Source of the DNA: a virus
IMG/VR virus record: IMGVR_UViG_3300010885_069197
Coordinates: 1-31,409 of that record
DNA length: 31,409 nucleotides
Direction: 5' to 3' (one strand)
Of the stretch, positions 1-7,893 are shown piece after piece (the first letter of the stretch is position 1; every line of letters begins with the position of its first letter). A program made the position numbers and the translations under genes. The notes beneath the pieces are model-generated. The model did no database searches, had not been told where the DNA came from, and worked only from the letters and a program-made list of their open reading frames with translations.

Positions 1-1
1 A

Positions 2-1927
2 AATTCTACTTCATTTATTCTACCCACATCAGATTGGATAAGGTATACTTATAAAAATACTGGCCTTGTTTCTTCTGTAGGTAGAGGATTTCAAACTTAT
101 ACTCAAGTTTCGGGTGCAACTTATTTTGTCTGGGGTCCTCAACTTGAAATAGGCCCAGGGGATCCTGGTCCCTATGTTGCAACTACAACAATGGGAGTTA
201 ATAGTGGCAGAGGATTTGTATATAATGGAACGCTTTATAGTGGCGACAAAAATATGTCGTCTTATTGGGTAAATACTGGTCAAACTGGAGTTTTCGTAAC
301 AACAAATCAAACCGGTAGTTTTGTAACGACAAATCAAACTGGAGTTTTCGTAACAACAAATCAAACCGGTAGTTTTGTAACGACGGGTCAAACAGGAACA
401 TTTTATCCTGTATCAAATCCTAGCGGATATATAAATTTTACTGGAGTATTAATTTATTCTGGAATTCAAGTCCTTGGATTTTCAAATGCAAGTGGAAGTT
501 TGATTAATCTAGGACAATTAAATACTGTTTATTCTGTATCTGCGCTGAATCCAGCGACAGTAATTGGTTATAATTCGACATCTTCTGGTAATTCAAGTCT
601 TGCAATAGGAAATGTTGCCAAAGCACTTAATACTTCGGCAATAGCAATTGGAGGATCGACATTAACTTCTGCTTCATTTGGATTAGCAATTGGAGATTCT
701 TCAATTGCAAGCGGAGGCGCATCAATTTCAATAGGAAGAGCGGCTACATCTTATTCAGCTTATTCAACTGCAATTCAAAATGGGGCATCTGCTTCTGGAA
801 GTCAATCAATAGCTATTGGAAGAAATGCTACTACGACTAATGATAATTCAATAGCTATAGGATACAATAGCAGTGCAAAAGGAACTGGTGCTGTAGCTTT
901 AGGCAATGGAGCTTCTGCTCCTAATAGCAATACAATAGTTTTAGGCGGAGTTGGTTATCAAATAGGAATTGCTAATTCTACCCCTCAATATACTTTAGAC
1001 GTTAGTGGTTTTGGAAATTTTTCAAGTGGACTTTATGTAAGTGGAAATTCAGTATTAACTGGAGTTGCCACTGGAAATTTTGTAACAACAAGTCAAACTG
1101 GAGTTTTCGTAACGACAGGTCAAACCGGTAGTTTTGTAACGACAAATCAAACTGGAGTTTTCGTAACAACAGGTCAAACCGGTAGTTTCGTAACGACAAA
1201 TCAAACTGGAGTTTTCGTAACGACAAATCAAACAGGGCAATTTGCTTCTTCTTCTAAAGTTATTTCTGGATTAACAATAACTGGCTTAACTTCTTATGGA
1301 ACATTAACTTTATCTGGATTGGGAAGTGCTTCAGTTACTTCTTCTGGACAATATATTTATATTAGTGGAGCAGCATCTACTAGTTCTTCTGCGGGTGGAG
1401 TTAATTATTTAAATGTAACTGGATTAAATGTTTCTGGAAATATTATTTTAACTGGCGTTAATGGTATTAGCCTTTATACTGGAATTAATAATACAATTTA
1501 TTTTAGTGGAGGTGGCGCTTCTGTTTCAAATGCTGTTTATACAAATGTAGCAAATCAGACAATCAGTGGTAATTTAACTGTTACTGGATCTTTTTCAGCC
1601 AATACAAAATCCTTTTTAATTGACCATCCAACAATTTCTGGAAAGAGATTGCAATATGGAGTTTTAGAAGGCCCAGAACATTCTGTGTATTTGAGGGGTA
1701 GAACAAATAATGATTTTATTAATTTTCCGCATTATTGGAGTGGATTAATTGATCAAAATTCTGTGACCGTATCTCTTACTCCAATTGGAGAATATCAAAA
1801 ACTATTTGTTGAATATATTAATATTTCGGGGGTAAAAATTGGTAAACATTATTTTGATAATGTTAATTATTATTATCATATATTTGCAGAAAGAAAAGAT
1901 GTAGCAAAATTAGAGGTTGAATTTTAA
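2..1927 (+). CDS. Tail fibre / adhesin, 5'-truncated by window edge
   Basis: The reading frame is open from base 2, so the ATG at 191 is internal and the true start lies upstream. The first residues contain YFVWGPQLEIGPGDPGPYVAT, a form of the W-G-x-Q-L-E-x-G signature common near the ends of carbohydrate-binding modules in phage tail proteins. Then come 8-residue repeats (QTG-V/S-FVTT-N/G), a YadA-like head region (about 580-960) with recurring A-I-G units every 14 or so residues as in trimeric adhesins, and a second block of 8-residue repeats. The end (about 1600-1927) has KSFLIDHP, LEGPEHSVYLRG and HIFAERKDV, matching a C-terminal domain known from T4-like marine phage fibres. Inference: a trimeric receptor-binding fibre. 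It ends one base before the next gene's ATG. The fibre role is well supported; the receptor is unknown. Confidence 0.88.
   Translation, partial: NSTSFILPTSDWIRYTYKNTGLVSSVGRGFQTYTQVSGATYFVWGPQLEIGPGDPGPYVATTTMGVNSGRGFVYNGTLYSGDKNMSSYWVNTGQTGVFVTTNQTGSFVTTNQTGVFVTTNQTGSFVTTGQTGTFYPVSNPSGYINFTGVLIYSGIQVLGFSNASGSLINLGQLNTVYSVSALNPATVIGYNSTSSGNSSLAIGNVAKALNTSAIAIGGSTLTSASFGLAIGDSSIASGGASISIGRAATSYSAYSTAIQNGASASGSQSIAIGRNATTTNDNSIAIGYNSSAKGTGAVALGNGASAPNSNTIVLGGVGYQIGIANSTPQYTLDVSGFGNFSSGLYVSGNSVLTGVATGNFVTTSQTGVFVTTGQTGSFVTTNQTGVFVTTGQTGSFVTTNQTGVFVTTNQTGQFASSSKVISGLTITGLTSYGTLTLSGLGSASVTSSGQYIYISGAASTSSSAGGVNYLNVTGLNVSGNIILTGVNGISLYTGINNTIYFSGGGASVSNAVYTNVANQTISGNLTVTGSFSANTKSFLIDHPTISGKRLQYGVLEGPEHSVYLRGRTNNDFINFPHYWSGLIDQNSVTVSLTPIGEYQKLFVEYINISGVKIGKHYFDNVNYYYHIFAERKDVAKLEVEF
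278..396 (+). repeat. 24-bp in-frame tandem repeats, block 1
   Basis: About five 24-base units encode QTG-V/S-FVTT-N/G. Two subtypes alternate, GGAGTTTTCGTAAC and GGTAGTTTTGTAACGAC, giving a 48-base higher-order period. Copy-number change would stay in frame and change fibre length by 8 or 16 residues. Confidence 0.9.
1075..1240 (+). repeat. 24-bp in-frame tandem repeats, block 2
   Basis: A second array in the same gene has about seven of the same 24-base units as block 1, with the same alternation of V and S subtypes. The two blocks are about 0.7 kb apart and flank the YadA-like region, so recombination between them would delete that region in frame. Confidence 0.9.
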
Positions 1928-1928
1928 T

Positions 1929-2618
1929 ATGTCAATTAATCGCGGGCCAAAAATTGTTACTAATGGTTTAGTTTTATTGCTTGATGCTGCAGATAAAAAT
2001 TCATATTCTGGAAGCGGAACTTCTTGGAAAGATTTGAGTGGAAATAATAATTCGGCGACTTTAACTAATTCTCCGACTTTTAGCTCTAATAATAATGGAG
2101 TAATATCATTCAGCTCTGCAAGTTCACAATACGCATTAATTAATAATTCTATATTAACTTCTCCAACTAATCAATCTGTATTTGCATGGTTTTATCCAAC
2201 TACTGCTGGGCAAATTGTTGCTGAACTTGGGCAGTCTGCTATTAATACTAGCTATCATGACTCTAATATAGAAATATCATCGGGTGGTGTGTTTTCTTTT
2301 TCTTGTTGGCACGGTAGTTTAACCAATAAAGTTACTTCTACACAATCTTTTAATTCGTGGTATTATTTAGGATTCACATATTCAGGAACTTTATTAACTG
2401 CATATATAAATGGAATAAACGTAGGCACAACAACATTTACTAGGAGTGCCCCGAGTTCTTTATATTATGGATTATGTTCTACAGATAGTACAAATATGGG
2501 AACGCAAGGATATGCGGGTGGTAATTTGGGATCTTTTAAAGTATATAATAGAGCATTATTTGCAATCGAAATATTACAAAATTATAATGCTATAAAAGGG
2601 AGATTTAATTTGCAATGA
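1929..2618 (+). CDS. LamG-like (concanavalin A fold) lectin-domain protein
   Basis: A 229-residue protein made of a single laminin-G-like domain. It opens with NGLVLLLDAAD, NSYSGSG and WKDLSGN, the usual N-terminal strand of phage LamG proteins, and closes with KVYNRALFAIEILQNYNAIK, the usual last strand and tail of this family. Such domains bind sugars and occur as virion appendages or adhesins. The ATG at 1929 follows the upstream stop by one base; the in-frame TTG at 1917 lies inside the previous gene and is less likely. It shares 25 identical bases (1997-2021 and 2677-2701) with the next gene, so the pair arose by duplication. The ligand is unknown. Confidence 0.85.
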   Translation: MSINRGPKIVTNGLVLLLDAADKNSYSGSGTSWKDLSGNNNSATLTNSPTFSSNNNGVISFSSASSQYALINNSILTSPTNQSVFAWFYPTTAGQIVAELGQSAINTSYHDSNIEISSGGVFSFSCWHGSLTNKVTSTQSFNSWYYLGFTYSGTLLTAYINGINVGTTTFTRSAPSSLYYGLCSTDSTNMGTQGYAGGNLGSFKVYNRALFAIEILQNYNAIKGRFNLQ

Positions 2619-3385
2619 GATATGGACCTTCAATAATTACTGATAATTTAGTTTTACATTTAGATGCCGCTGATTTAAATTCATATTCTGGAAGCGGAAC
2701 TACATGGGCAGATTTAAGTGGTAATAAAAACCATTTTACTTTATACAATGGTCCTACATTTGTTGGTAATTATAATGGCGAATTACAATTTGATGGTGTA
2801 AATGATTATGCTAGAAGTAGAAATAACACTATTGTAAATAGTATAGCAGCTAATGGAACCGTGGAAATTTGGTGTAGAAGTTATAACGGTTCTTTTACTG
2901 GCACCACAAGTGCTTATTCTAGATTAATAAGTATAGCAAATGACACTGGTACAGGGTCTGATACTACAAGTACTCAGGGAACAAATAACGATTATATTAA
3001 TTTCTTTTGTATTGCTCAAAATAACGGAACGCAGTATTATAACTTATATTATGTAAATCCTTCGGTTAGTCCATTTGGTTTAACGACCAATATAAATACT
3101 AATTTATATGTTCAATTAATTATGAGTTGGAGTACAAATGGTTCTAATATGACTTTTAATCATTATATTAATGCTTTTAATGTCACTTCGCAAACTTATA
3201 CAAAAACCGCTTATTCTTCGGCTAATAATATTACACTGGCAATGAATTCTAATGGTTCGGTTTCTAGTACACTTGAAAATTCTACTACTGCTTATTCAAT
3301 AGTTAGGTTATATAACAGAGCATTATCTGCAACTGAGATATTACAAAACTATAATGCAACAAAAGGCAGATTTAAATTACAATAA
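2615..3385 (+). CDS. LamG-like lectin-domain protein, paralogue of upstream gene
   Basis: A 256-residue LamG-like protein. The start overlaps the upstream stop as ATGA, so translation is probably coupled. It keeps the family landmarks: DNLVLHLDAADLNSYSGSG, WADLSGN, FDGVNDYA in the central sheet and LYNRALSATEILQNYNATK at the end. The middle is more diverged from its neighbour than the two ends, the pattern expected when ligand-binding loops vary and the scaffold is kept. Family knowledge: sugar-binding beta sandwich. Inference: a virion surface lectin acting with the neighbouring fibres. Confidence 0.85.
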   Translation: MRYGPSIITDNLVLHLDAADLNSYSGSGTTWADLSGNKNHFTLYNGPTFVGNYNGELQFDGVNDYARSRNNTIVNSIAANGTVEIWCRSYNGSFTGTTSAYSRLISIANDTGTGSDTTSTQGTNNDYINFFCIAQNNGTQYYNLYYVNPSVSPFGLTTNINTNLYVQLIMSWSTNGSNMTFNHYINAFNVTSQTYTKTAYSSANNITLAMNSNGSVSSTLENSTTAYSIVRLYNRALSATEILQNYNATKGRFKLQ

Positions 3386-3393
3386 ATAATAAA

Positions 3394-3408
3394 GTGTAAA
3401 AAATATAT
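3394..3408 (+). promoter_or_regulatory. GTGTAA-type motif, candidate late promoter
   Basis: GTGTAAAAAATATAT runs directly into the ATG at 3409. It lies in the 23-base gap after the LamG pair and matches motifs before six or seven other genes here. No TTGACA-like -35 is seen upstream. Confidence 0.45.
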
Positions 3409-4323
3409 ATGTCTAATATCGTAATATATCCAACTTCAGGAATTTTGGAGTTTAATACAGGAGTGGCAGGCTCATCAACTCTTGACAACTCTCTTTCTGG
3501 TGCATCTAGATTTACCTTTAATAGCGGCGAAACAAATATTACGAGTTATGCTACCGGAAATTTAAATCGCTTAACAATTGATGGCGCACAAGGAAGATTA
3601 TTTTTGATAGATGATTTATTATCTGGTAATCTTTTTAGCGTAAATACAATTGCTGGATTACCAGTCATTCAAGCAAACTCTGATTATACGATTATTATGG
3701 GTCAGTATAATCAAAATAATTTAGTTATTACAGGGGGTAGTATTGGAATTGGCGGCTTACCAACTACAGGAATTCAAAAATTATATGTATCTGGCAATGT
3801 ATATGTTTCTGGAAATATATATTTGAGTGGCAATTCTGTAATGACTGGGAGTAGTTCAAGTTTTATTACTACTGGACAAACTGGTTCCTTTTATACGACT
3901 TCAAATCCTAGTGGATATATTACAAGTTCAAACGTTGTTTATCAAACAGGAATTCAAACAATTTCTGGAGTAAAAACATTTAATGATAATATTGCAGCAA
4001 ATTATGTTACATTATCTACTGGAGCAAATGCAATTGTTTCATTTAGCTTTCAAACTGGTGAATATTATTTAACTATCTCTTCCTCAATAACTAATGTTAC
4101 TGGATATACTTTTACTGGTACAAATGCCCCAAGTTCTCCACAAATATTATCTAGCTCAGTATTTATTTATAATACAGGATATACAGGATATTTAACCTTC
4201 CCAACTGGGTGGACATTTATGGGCAGTCAGCCTTCAACATTAGCTTCTGGTAAGTCGGCTTTATTAACAGTTAAAGCTTATGGCGGTGGCGCAACAGTTG
4301 CGGGATATAGCGTCCAATATTAA
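3409..4323 (+). CDS. Short tail-fibre-like protein
   Basis: A 304-residue protein rich in Gly, Ser, Thr and Asn with no charged core. The middle contains LYVSGNVYVSGNIYLSGNSV, a beta-repeat of the Y-V-S-G-N type, then FITTGQTGSFYTTSNPSGYI, the same element found in the first and last fibre genes. VVYQTGIQTISGVKTFNDN is the hinge-like sequence seen in many phage fibres. The C-terminal 110 residues look like a small beta-sandwich tip. A candidate promoter motif abuts its start, so it probably heads a transcript with the LamG gene that follows. The fibre role is inferred from composition and shared repeats. Confidence 0.75.
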   Translation: MSNIVIYPTSGILEFNTGVAGSSTLDNSLSGASRFTFNSGETNITSYATGNLNRLTIDGAQGRLFLIDDLLSGNLFSVNTIAGLPVIQANSDYTIIMGQYNQNNLVITGGSIGIGGLPTTGIQKLYVSGNVYVSGNIYLSGNSVMTGSSSSFITTGQTGSFYTTSNPSGYITSSNVVYQTGIQTISGVKTFNDNIAANYVTLSTGANAIVSFSFQTGEYYLTISSSITNVTGYTFTGTNAPSSPQILSSSVFIYNTGYTGYLTFPTGWTFMGSQPSTLASGKSALLTVKAYGGGATVAGYSVQY

Positions 4324-4326
4324 TTT

Positions 4327-5754
4327 ATGAAAGGTTTTTCATTTGATCAAGTAGAGTTAGCAAATTCTGTAGATGAATCTGCCATTATTACAAATGGATT
4401 ATCTTTCTTTTTTGACGCCAGTAATAGTAAAAGTTTTTTTAAAAGTCCCACTGTCATATCAGATTTAAGTGCTAATAGAAATAACTTAATACCTATTATT
4501 GGTACAATAGGAGCTCCAGGTTTTTATCAAGAGAATCCTTCTAAAAGCTCAACATTTTCATGTATTAATGCTGCTACTCAAGGTACTGCTGTTCAATATT
4601 ATAAAGGAGCAAATACAGCTTTACAAAATGCTTCTTCAATAACTATTTGTTTTTGGGCTAATTCTACTGCGGCTGGAAATGGAGGAGTTAATGTGGTAGC
4701 TTCTTTAGGCACAACAAGTGCTTTTGTTTTACAAGTGGCTATTTATCAAAATGGAGTTAATACAGGATTAAATTTTAAAAATAATACAATAAATCAATAT
4801 TCTACAAATCAATCAACTGTTAATGGTTGGTTTTTTTGGTCAATAACATATAATTCTGGAAATTTGAGTTTTTATAAAAATGGAGTTTTAATAAATACGG
4901 TTACTGGATTAGCCGCCTTAACCACTTCCACAATAACTACTTTATGTATTGGTTCTCAATTTGGAAGTTCTACTACATGTTTTCTAGGACATATTGGAGA
5001 TGTAATAATTTATAATAGAGCATTATCCGCAGCAGAACTTCTTAAAAATTATAATGTTACAAAAAATAAATTTTCAAGGACTTCTCCTTTAGATAATTCA
5101 TCTTTAGCTCAAGGACTTTTTGCTTATTATACAATGGATGCATCCAATACTAGTTCGGCGGCAGATTCTGTAGCTTCTAATAATTTGACTTTTACTGGAG
5201 ATACTGGAGGTTTTTCAGGGCCAATAGACTCAATAATAAAAAAAGGAGCCCAATTATGGGAGGTTCAAAATTTCTTAAGTTTAGGATATACTTCAAATTT
5301 TATTACTCCTTCTGGAACAACATGGTCAATTTCTTTATGGAGCAATCATAATAATTATGATATAGGTATAAATGAAACAATTATTGGAGTTTCAAATCTT
5401 TTTGTTATGTCTGCAAATGGGAGCTCGACTTATGGAATAAATTTATTTGATGGCACAGGTAATACACAAATTATAACTGGCACATCAAACTTAAATCTTA
5501 GTTTATGGTATCATTTAGTATTAGTTTATAATGCTGGTTCAATTACAATATATGTTAATGGTGTATCTTATGCTACGGCAACTTCAACTTTAACTTCTGT
5601 TTCTTCGCAAACATTTAATGTTAATACTGGAACATCTGGCAGTGGAGGAACCGATGGCAATCAAATTGTAGATGAAATTGGTATTTGGAACAGAGCTTTA
5701 TCACAAACAGAAGCACTAAAACTTTATAATAATGGAGTAGGAAGAGCATATTAA
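4327..5754 (+). CDS. Double LamG-domain protein
   Basis: A 475-residue protein with two LamG-like domains. Domain 1 (about residues 20-245) runs from IITNGLSFFFDASNS to IYNRALSAAELLKNYN. Domain 2 (about 260-475) runs from GLFAYYTMDAS to IWNRALSQTEALKLYNNG. Each has a central strand with a WYHLVLVYN or WFFWSITYN sequence followed by Y-V/K-N-G-V, typical of the family. The two domains are distant from each other, so the fusion is old or came from separate sources. It starts three bases after the upstream stop with no SD. Likely a virion lectin; the receptor is unknown. Confidence 0.82.
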   Translation: MKGFSFDQVELANSVDESAIITNGLSFFFDASNSKSFFKSPTVISDLSANRNNLIPIIGTIGAPGFYQENPSKSSTFSCINAATQGTAVQYYKGANTALQNASSITICFWANSTAAGNGGVNVVASLGTTSAFVLQVAIYQNGVNTGLNFKNNTINQYSTNQSTVNGWFFWSITYNSGNLSFYKNGVLINTVTGLAALTTSTITTLCIGSQFGSSTTCFLGHIGDVIIYNRALSAAELLKNYNVTKNKFSRTSPLDNSSLAQGLFAYYTMDASNTSSAADSVASNNLTFTGDTGGFSGPIDSIIKKGAQLWEVQNFLSLGYTSNFITPSGTTWSISLWSNHNNYDIGINETIIGVSNLFVMSANGSSTYGINLFDGTGNTQIITGTSNLNLSLWYHLVLVYNAGSITIYVNGVSYATATSTLTSVSSQTFNVNTGTSGSGGTDGNQIVDEIGIWNRALSQTEALKLYNNGVGRAY

Positions 5755-5758
5755 TTTT

Positions 5759-6241
5759 ATGGCAATATCAAAAACAAATTCAATAACAACGGCGGCAATA
5801 TTTGACACTTGGTGGATTAGAAGCTTAAAGTCTTTTTCTCCAACGTTTATTCAATTAATGTTTGCCCCATCTAATCGAGAATATTTATTGGTATCAGAGA
5901 CAAAATCTTTAAATTTAAACATTTCTGAGTTAATGATAAATGATTCTATTTTTGCAGAAATAATGAGCTCTTTTTATACTGAAGCTCAAAGACAGTATTC
6001 ATTACAAAATAATAATCCTATATTCACTAATTTTTCAGTTGAAATTTTTACTGTAGCATCTATTAGTCCCACAAATCCTACTTGTATTAATTTTAGATTA
6101 TTAATTGATGAAAATTTGGTTGATTTTAACATTCCAGATATATTTAAATTAGCTATGTCAGATTCAACTTTTGCAGGAATTTTAGATAATTTTATAAATG
6201 AAATGGGAAGACAAGGAAAATTAGCTGGAATTATAGATTAA
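5759..6241 (+). CDS. Unknown protein with an internal duplication
   Basis: A 160-residue protein I do not recognise. Residues 54-79 (ISELMINDSIFAEIM, then EAQRQ) and 124-152 (IPDIFKLAMSDSTFAGILD, then EMGRQ) look like two copies of one helical unit separated by a beta-like stretch. It starts four bases after the LamG gene in the same direction and is the last gene before phoH, so it may be a virion or assembly factor. No signal peptide or membrane segment is evident. The coding call rests on position, length and composition. Confidence 0.7.
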   Translation: MAISKTNSITTAAIFDTWWIRSLKSFSPTFIQLMFAPSNREYLLVSETKSLNLNISELMINDSIFAEIMSSFYTEAQRQYSLQNNNPIFTNFSVEIFTVASISPTNPTCINFRLLIDENLVDFNIPDIFKLAMSDSTFAGILDNFINEMGRQGKLAGIID

Positions 6242-6257
6242 AATATAAAATAAAAAT

Positions 6258-6983
6258 ATGATAAAAAAAGACAATATTAAAAAAGATACATCTCCTTTAA
6301 TTCATCAAAGAGATAAAATTAAAAACTATTTGACAATTAAGGAATTAAATTGGTCTGAAAAGCAAAAAGAGTTTATTAAATTGGCTCTTGATAAAAAAAC
6401 GAAAGTTATTTTTATAACTGGCCCTGCTGGTAGCTCCAAATCAATTTTAGCTGTATATTCTGCTTTGAAGCTTCTTAATGAAAAAAGAATTTCAGATATT
6501 ATTTATATAAGATCTGCTGTAGAAAGTTCTGAAAAAGGACTTGGTTATTTGCCAGGATCTCTTGATGAAAAAATGCATTTTTATAATCTTCCATTTCTTG
6601 AAAAATTGGATGAGCTTCTTCCTAAAAACGAAATTCAAATTCTTCAAAAAGATGAAAGAGTCAAAATGTTTCCAGTTAATTATGCCCGTGGATTAAATTG
6701 GAATGCAAAATGTGTAATTATGGATGAAGCGCAAAATTCTTCTCATAAAGAAATTGTTACTATTTTAACTCGTTTAGGAGAATTTAGTAAATGTTTTATT
6801 CTTGCAGATCCTATGCAAACAGATCTTTTTAAAAATCAAGCAGGTTCGTTTGAAAGATTATCTATATTTCTTGATGATGACGAAAGCAAAGAGCAAGGTA
6901 TTTTTGCTTTTGCTTTTAGCGATGAAGATGTTAAAAGATCTGCTCTTGTTAAATATTTAACTAAAAAGTTAAAAAAACTTTGA
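6258..6983 (+). CDS. phoH: PhoH-like P-loop ATPase
   Basis: A 241-residue protein of the PhoH family, common in marine and other environmental phages. It has a P-loop GPAGSSKS (residues 55-62), RSAVESSEKGLGYLPGSLDE after it, Walker B CVIMDEAQN (D156, E157) and a sensor-like ILADPMQTD (181-189), all in the PhoH order. The P-loop is unusual: Ser replaces the Gly that normally precedes Lys. Phage PhoH proteins are thought to be RNA-related or stress-linked ATPases, and their role in infection is unsettled. Its end overlaps the 3' end of the convergent minus-strand gene by 15 bases. Family assignment is confident, function is not. Confidence 0.9.
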   Translation: MIKKDNIKKDTSPLIHQRDKIKNYLTIKELNWSEKQKEFIKLALDKKTKVIFITGPAGSSKSILAVYSALKLLNEKRISDIIYIRSAVESSEKGLGYLPGSLDEKMHFYNLPFLEKLDELLPKNEIQILQKDERVKMFPVNYARGLNWNAKCVIMDEAQNSSHKEIVTILTRLGEFSKCFILADPMQTDLFKNQAGSFERLSIFLDDDESKEQGIFAFAFSDEDVKRSALVKYLTKKLKKL

Positions 6984-7415
6984 ACTAAACTTTTGTAGAT
7001 TATAAAATTTAAACTTACCTTCACGGGAAAAAGATATTTTTTCAATTTTATTTTCTAATTGTTTTTCAATTAATTGTTTAATATCAGTTTTTTGACGATC
7101 AAAAGTCGCAAATATTATAAATATGGTATTGCCATCATCATCAGATGGCTTATCATATTTTTTATATAATTCACTAAGACCATCTTGTAAATTAAATATT
7201 TTATAAAATATTAAACAATCTTGGTCAAAATAAACATTACCATTAAATTCTTTATATAGTTTTATTAAAGTTTCTAATGATTTATTTCTAATAGTTAAAA
7301 AACTCTTTCTTATTATAAATTCGCTATCAGGATGATCTCTAATTAATAGTTCTTGGCATCTTTTAAATATATTAATTTTTTCATCTTGAGATAAGGATTG
7401 ATATACACTATTCAT
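6969..7415 (-). CDS. Unknown protein, only minus-strand gene
   Basis: A 148-residue protein with a balanced, charged composition and clear amphipathic helices (QSLSQDEKINIFKRCQELLI near the start, LETLIKLYKEF, and IKQLIEKQLENKI near the end). It fills a stretch with no credible forward gene. It converges on phoH with a 15-base overlap at the stops and diverges from the zinc-ribbon gene across 52 bases. I do not recognise the family. Its lone orientation suggests separate expression, perhaps early, or a late acquisition. Overlapping convergent transcripts could affect phoH. Coding status is likely; function is unknown. Confidence 0.7.
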   Translation of the reverse strand: MNSVYQSLSQDEKINIFKRCQELLIRDHPDSEFIIRKSFLTIRNKSLETLIKLYKEFNGNVYFDQDCLIFYKIFNLQDGLSELYKKYDKPSDDDGNTIFIIFATFDRQKTDIKQLIEKQLENKIEKISFSREGKFKFYNLQKFSSKFF

Positions 7416-7445
7416 CTGTTATTTATTTTAATAGTTAAGAGTATA

Positions 7446-7460
7446 TTGTATAATAAATTA
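7446..7460 (+). promoter_or_regulatory. TTGTATAATAAATTA, candidate promoter of packaging operon
   Basis: This sits in the divergent gap (7416-7467) before the zinc-ribbon gene. It contains TATAAT preceded by TG, a good -10-like element and a looser match to the GTGTAA-type motif. Placed about 14 bases from the ATG, it would drive the five-gene terminase operon. Confidence 0.4.
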
Positions 7461-7467
7461 TATTAAT

Positions 7468-7893
7468 ATGCAATACTGTCATAATTGTGGGAAAAAAATG
7501 CCGCAAAGTTCGCTAAAATTTTGCCCATTTTGCGGAACTGATTTGGGAAATTTATTATCCAAAGCCCCTGTTCAACAACAGGCCGCTGCTCCTCAAAAGG
7601 CTAGGGCAAATTCTTTTGCCCCTTTTTCAAATCAAGGTGAGGATGATGACGATTCTTATATTGATCGCATAGAACGATTACAAATTAATATTTCTGAATT
7701 GGATGTTGAAATTGGTAAGCCCTATTTTAATAAAGAAACAATTGGTGGTTTAATGGCTCAAGGTCCAACTAATGAAGAAAAAAGATTTAATCCTATTGCA
7801 GATCCTAATCAAGTTATAGAAAATTTTAAAAAAGAAGGCTCTGCAATTAGACCCAAAGTAAATAGTAGACAAAATATTCAAAATGAAGAGTAA
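7468..7893 (+). CDS. Small zinc-ribbon protein
   Basis: A 141-residue protein. The N-terminus has a zinc ribbon with C4-x2-C7 and C19-x2-C22 (YCHNCGKKM and FCPFCGTDL). A disordered Ala/Gln/Pro linker (about 32-60) and an acidic stretch EDDDDSYIDRIERL follow. The rest is polar with no recognised domain. Zinc ribbons of this type often serve as nucleic-acid or protein contact modules. It overlaps the sigma-like gene by 11 bases and heads a tight five-gene run ending at terL, so a role in late transcription or packaging is plausible. That role is inference from context. Confidence 0.82.
   Translation: MQYCHNCGKKMPQSSLKFCPFCGTDLGNLLSKAPVQQQAAAPQKARANSFAPFSNQGEDDDDSYIDRIERLQINISELDVEIGKPYFNKETIGGLMAQGPTNEEKRFNPIADPNQVIENFKKEGSAIRPKVNSRQNIQNEE

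Noticed and set aside
29-1240. Several minus-strand frames with repeated YENSSL / RYKTTGL peptides
   Set aside because: They are complements of the 24-bp fibre repeats, present only because the repeats lack stops on that strand.
6965-6981. Inverted repeat AAAGTT-AAAAA-AACTTT at the convergent phoH/minus-gene junction, possible terminator
   Set aside because: The stem is six bp and nearly all A/T, so too weak for an intrinsic terminator; no uninterrupted T-tract follows on the plus strand.
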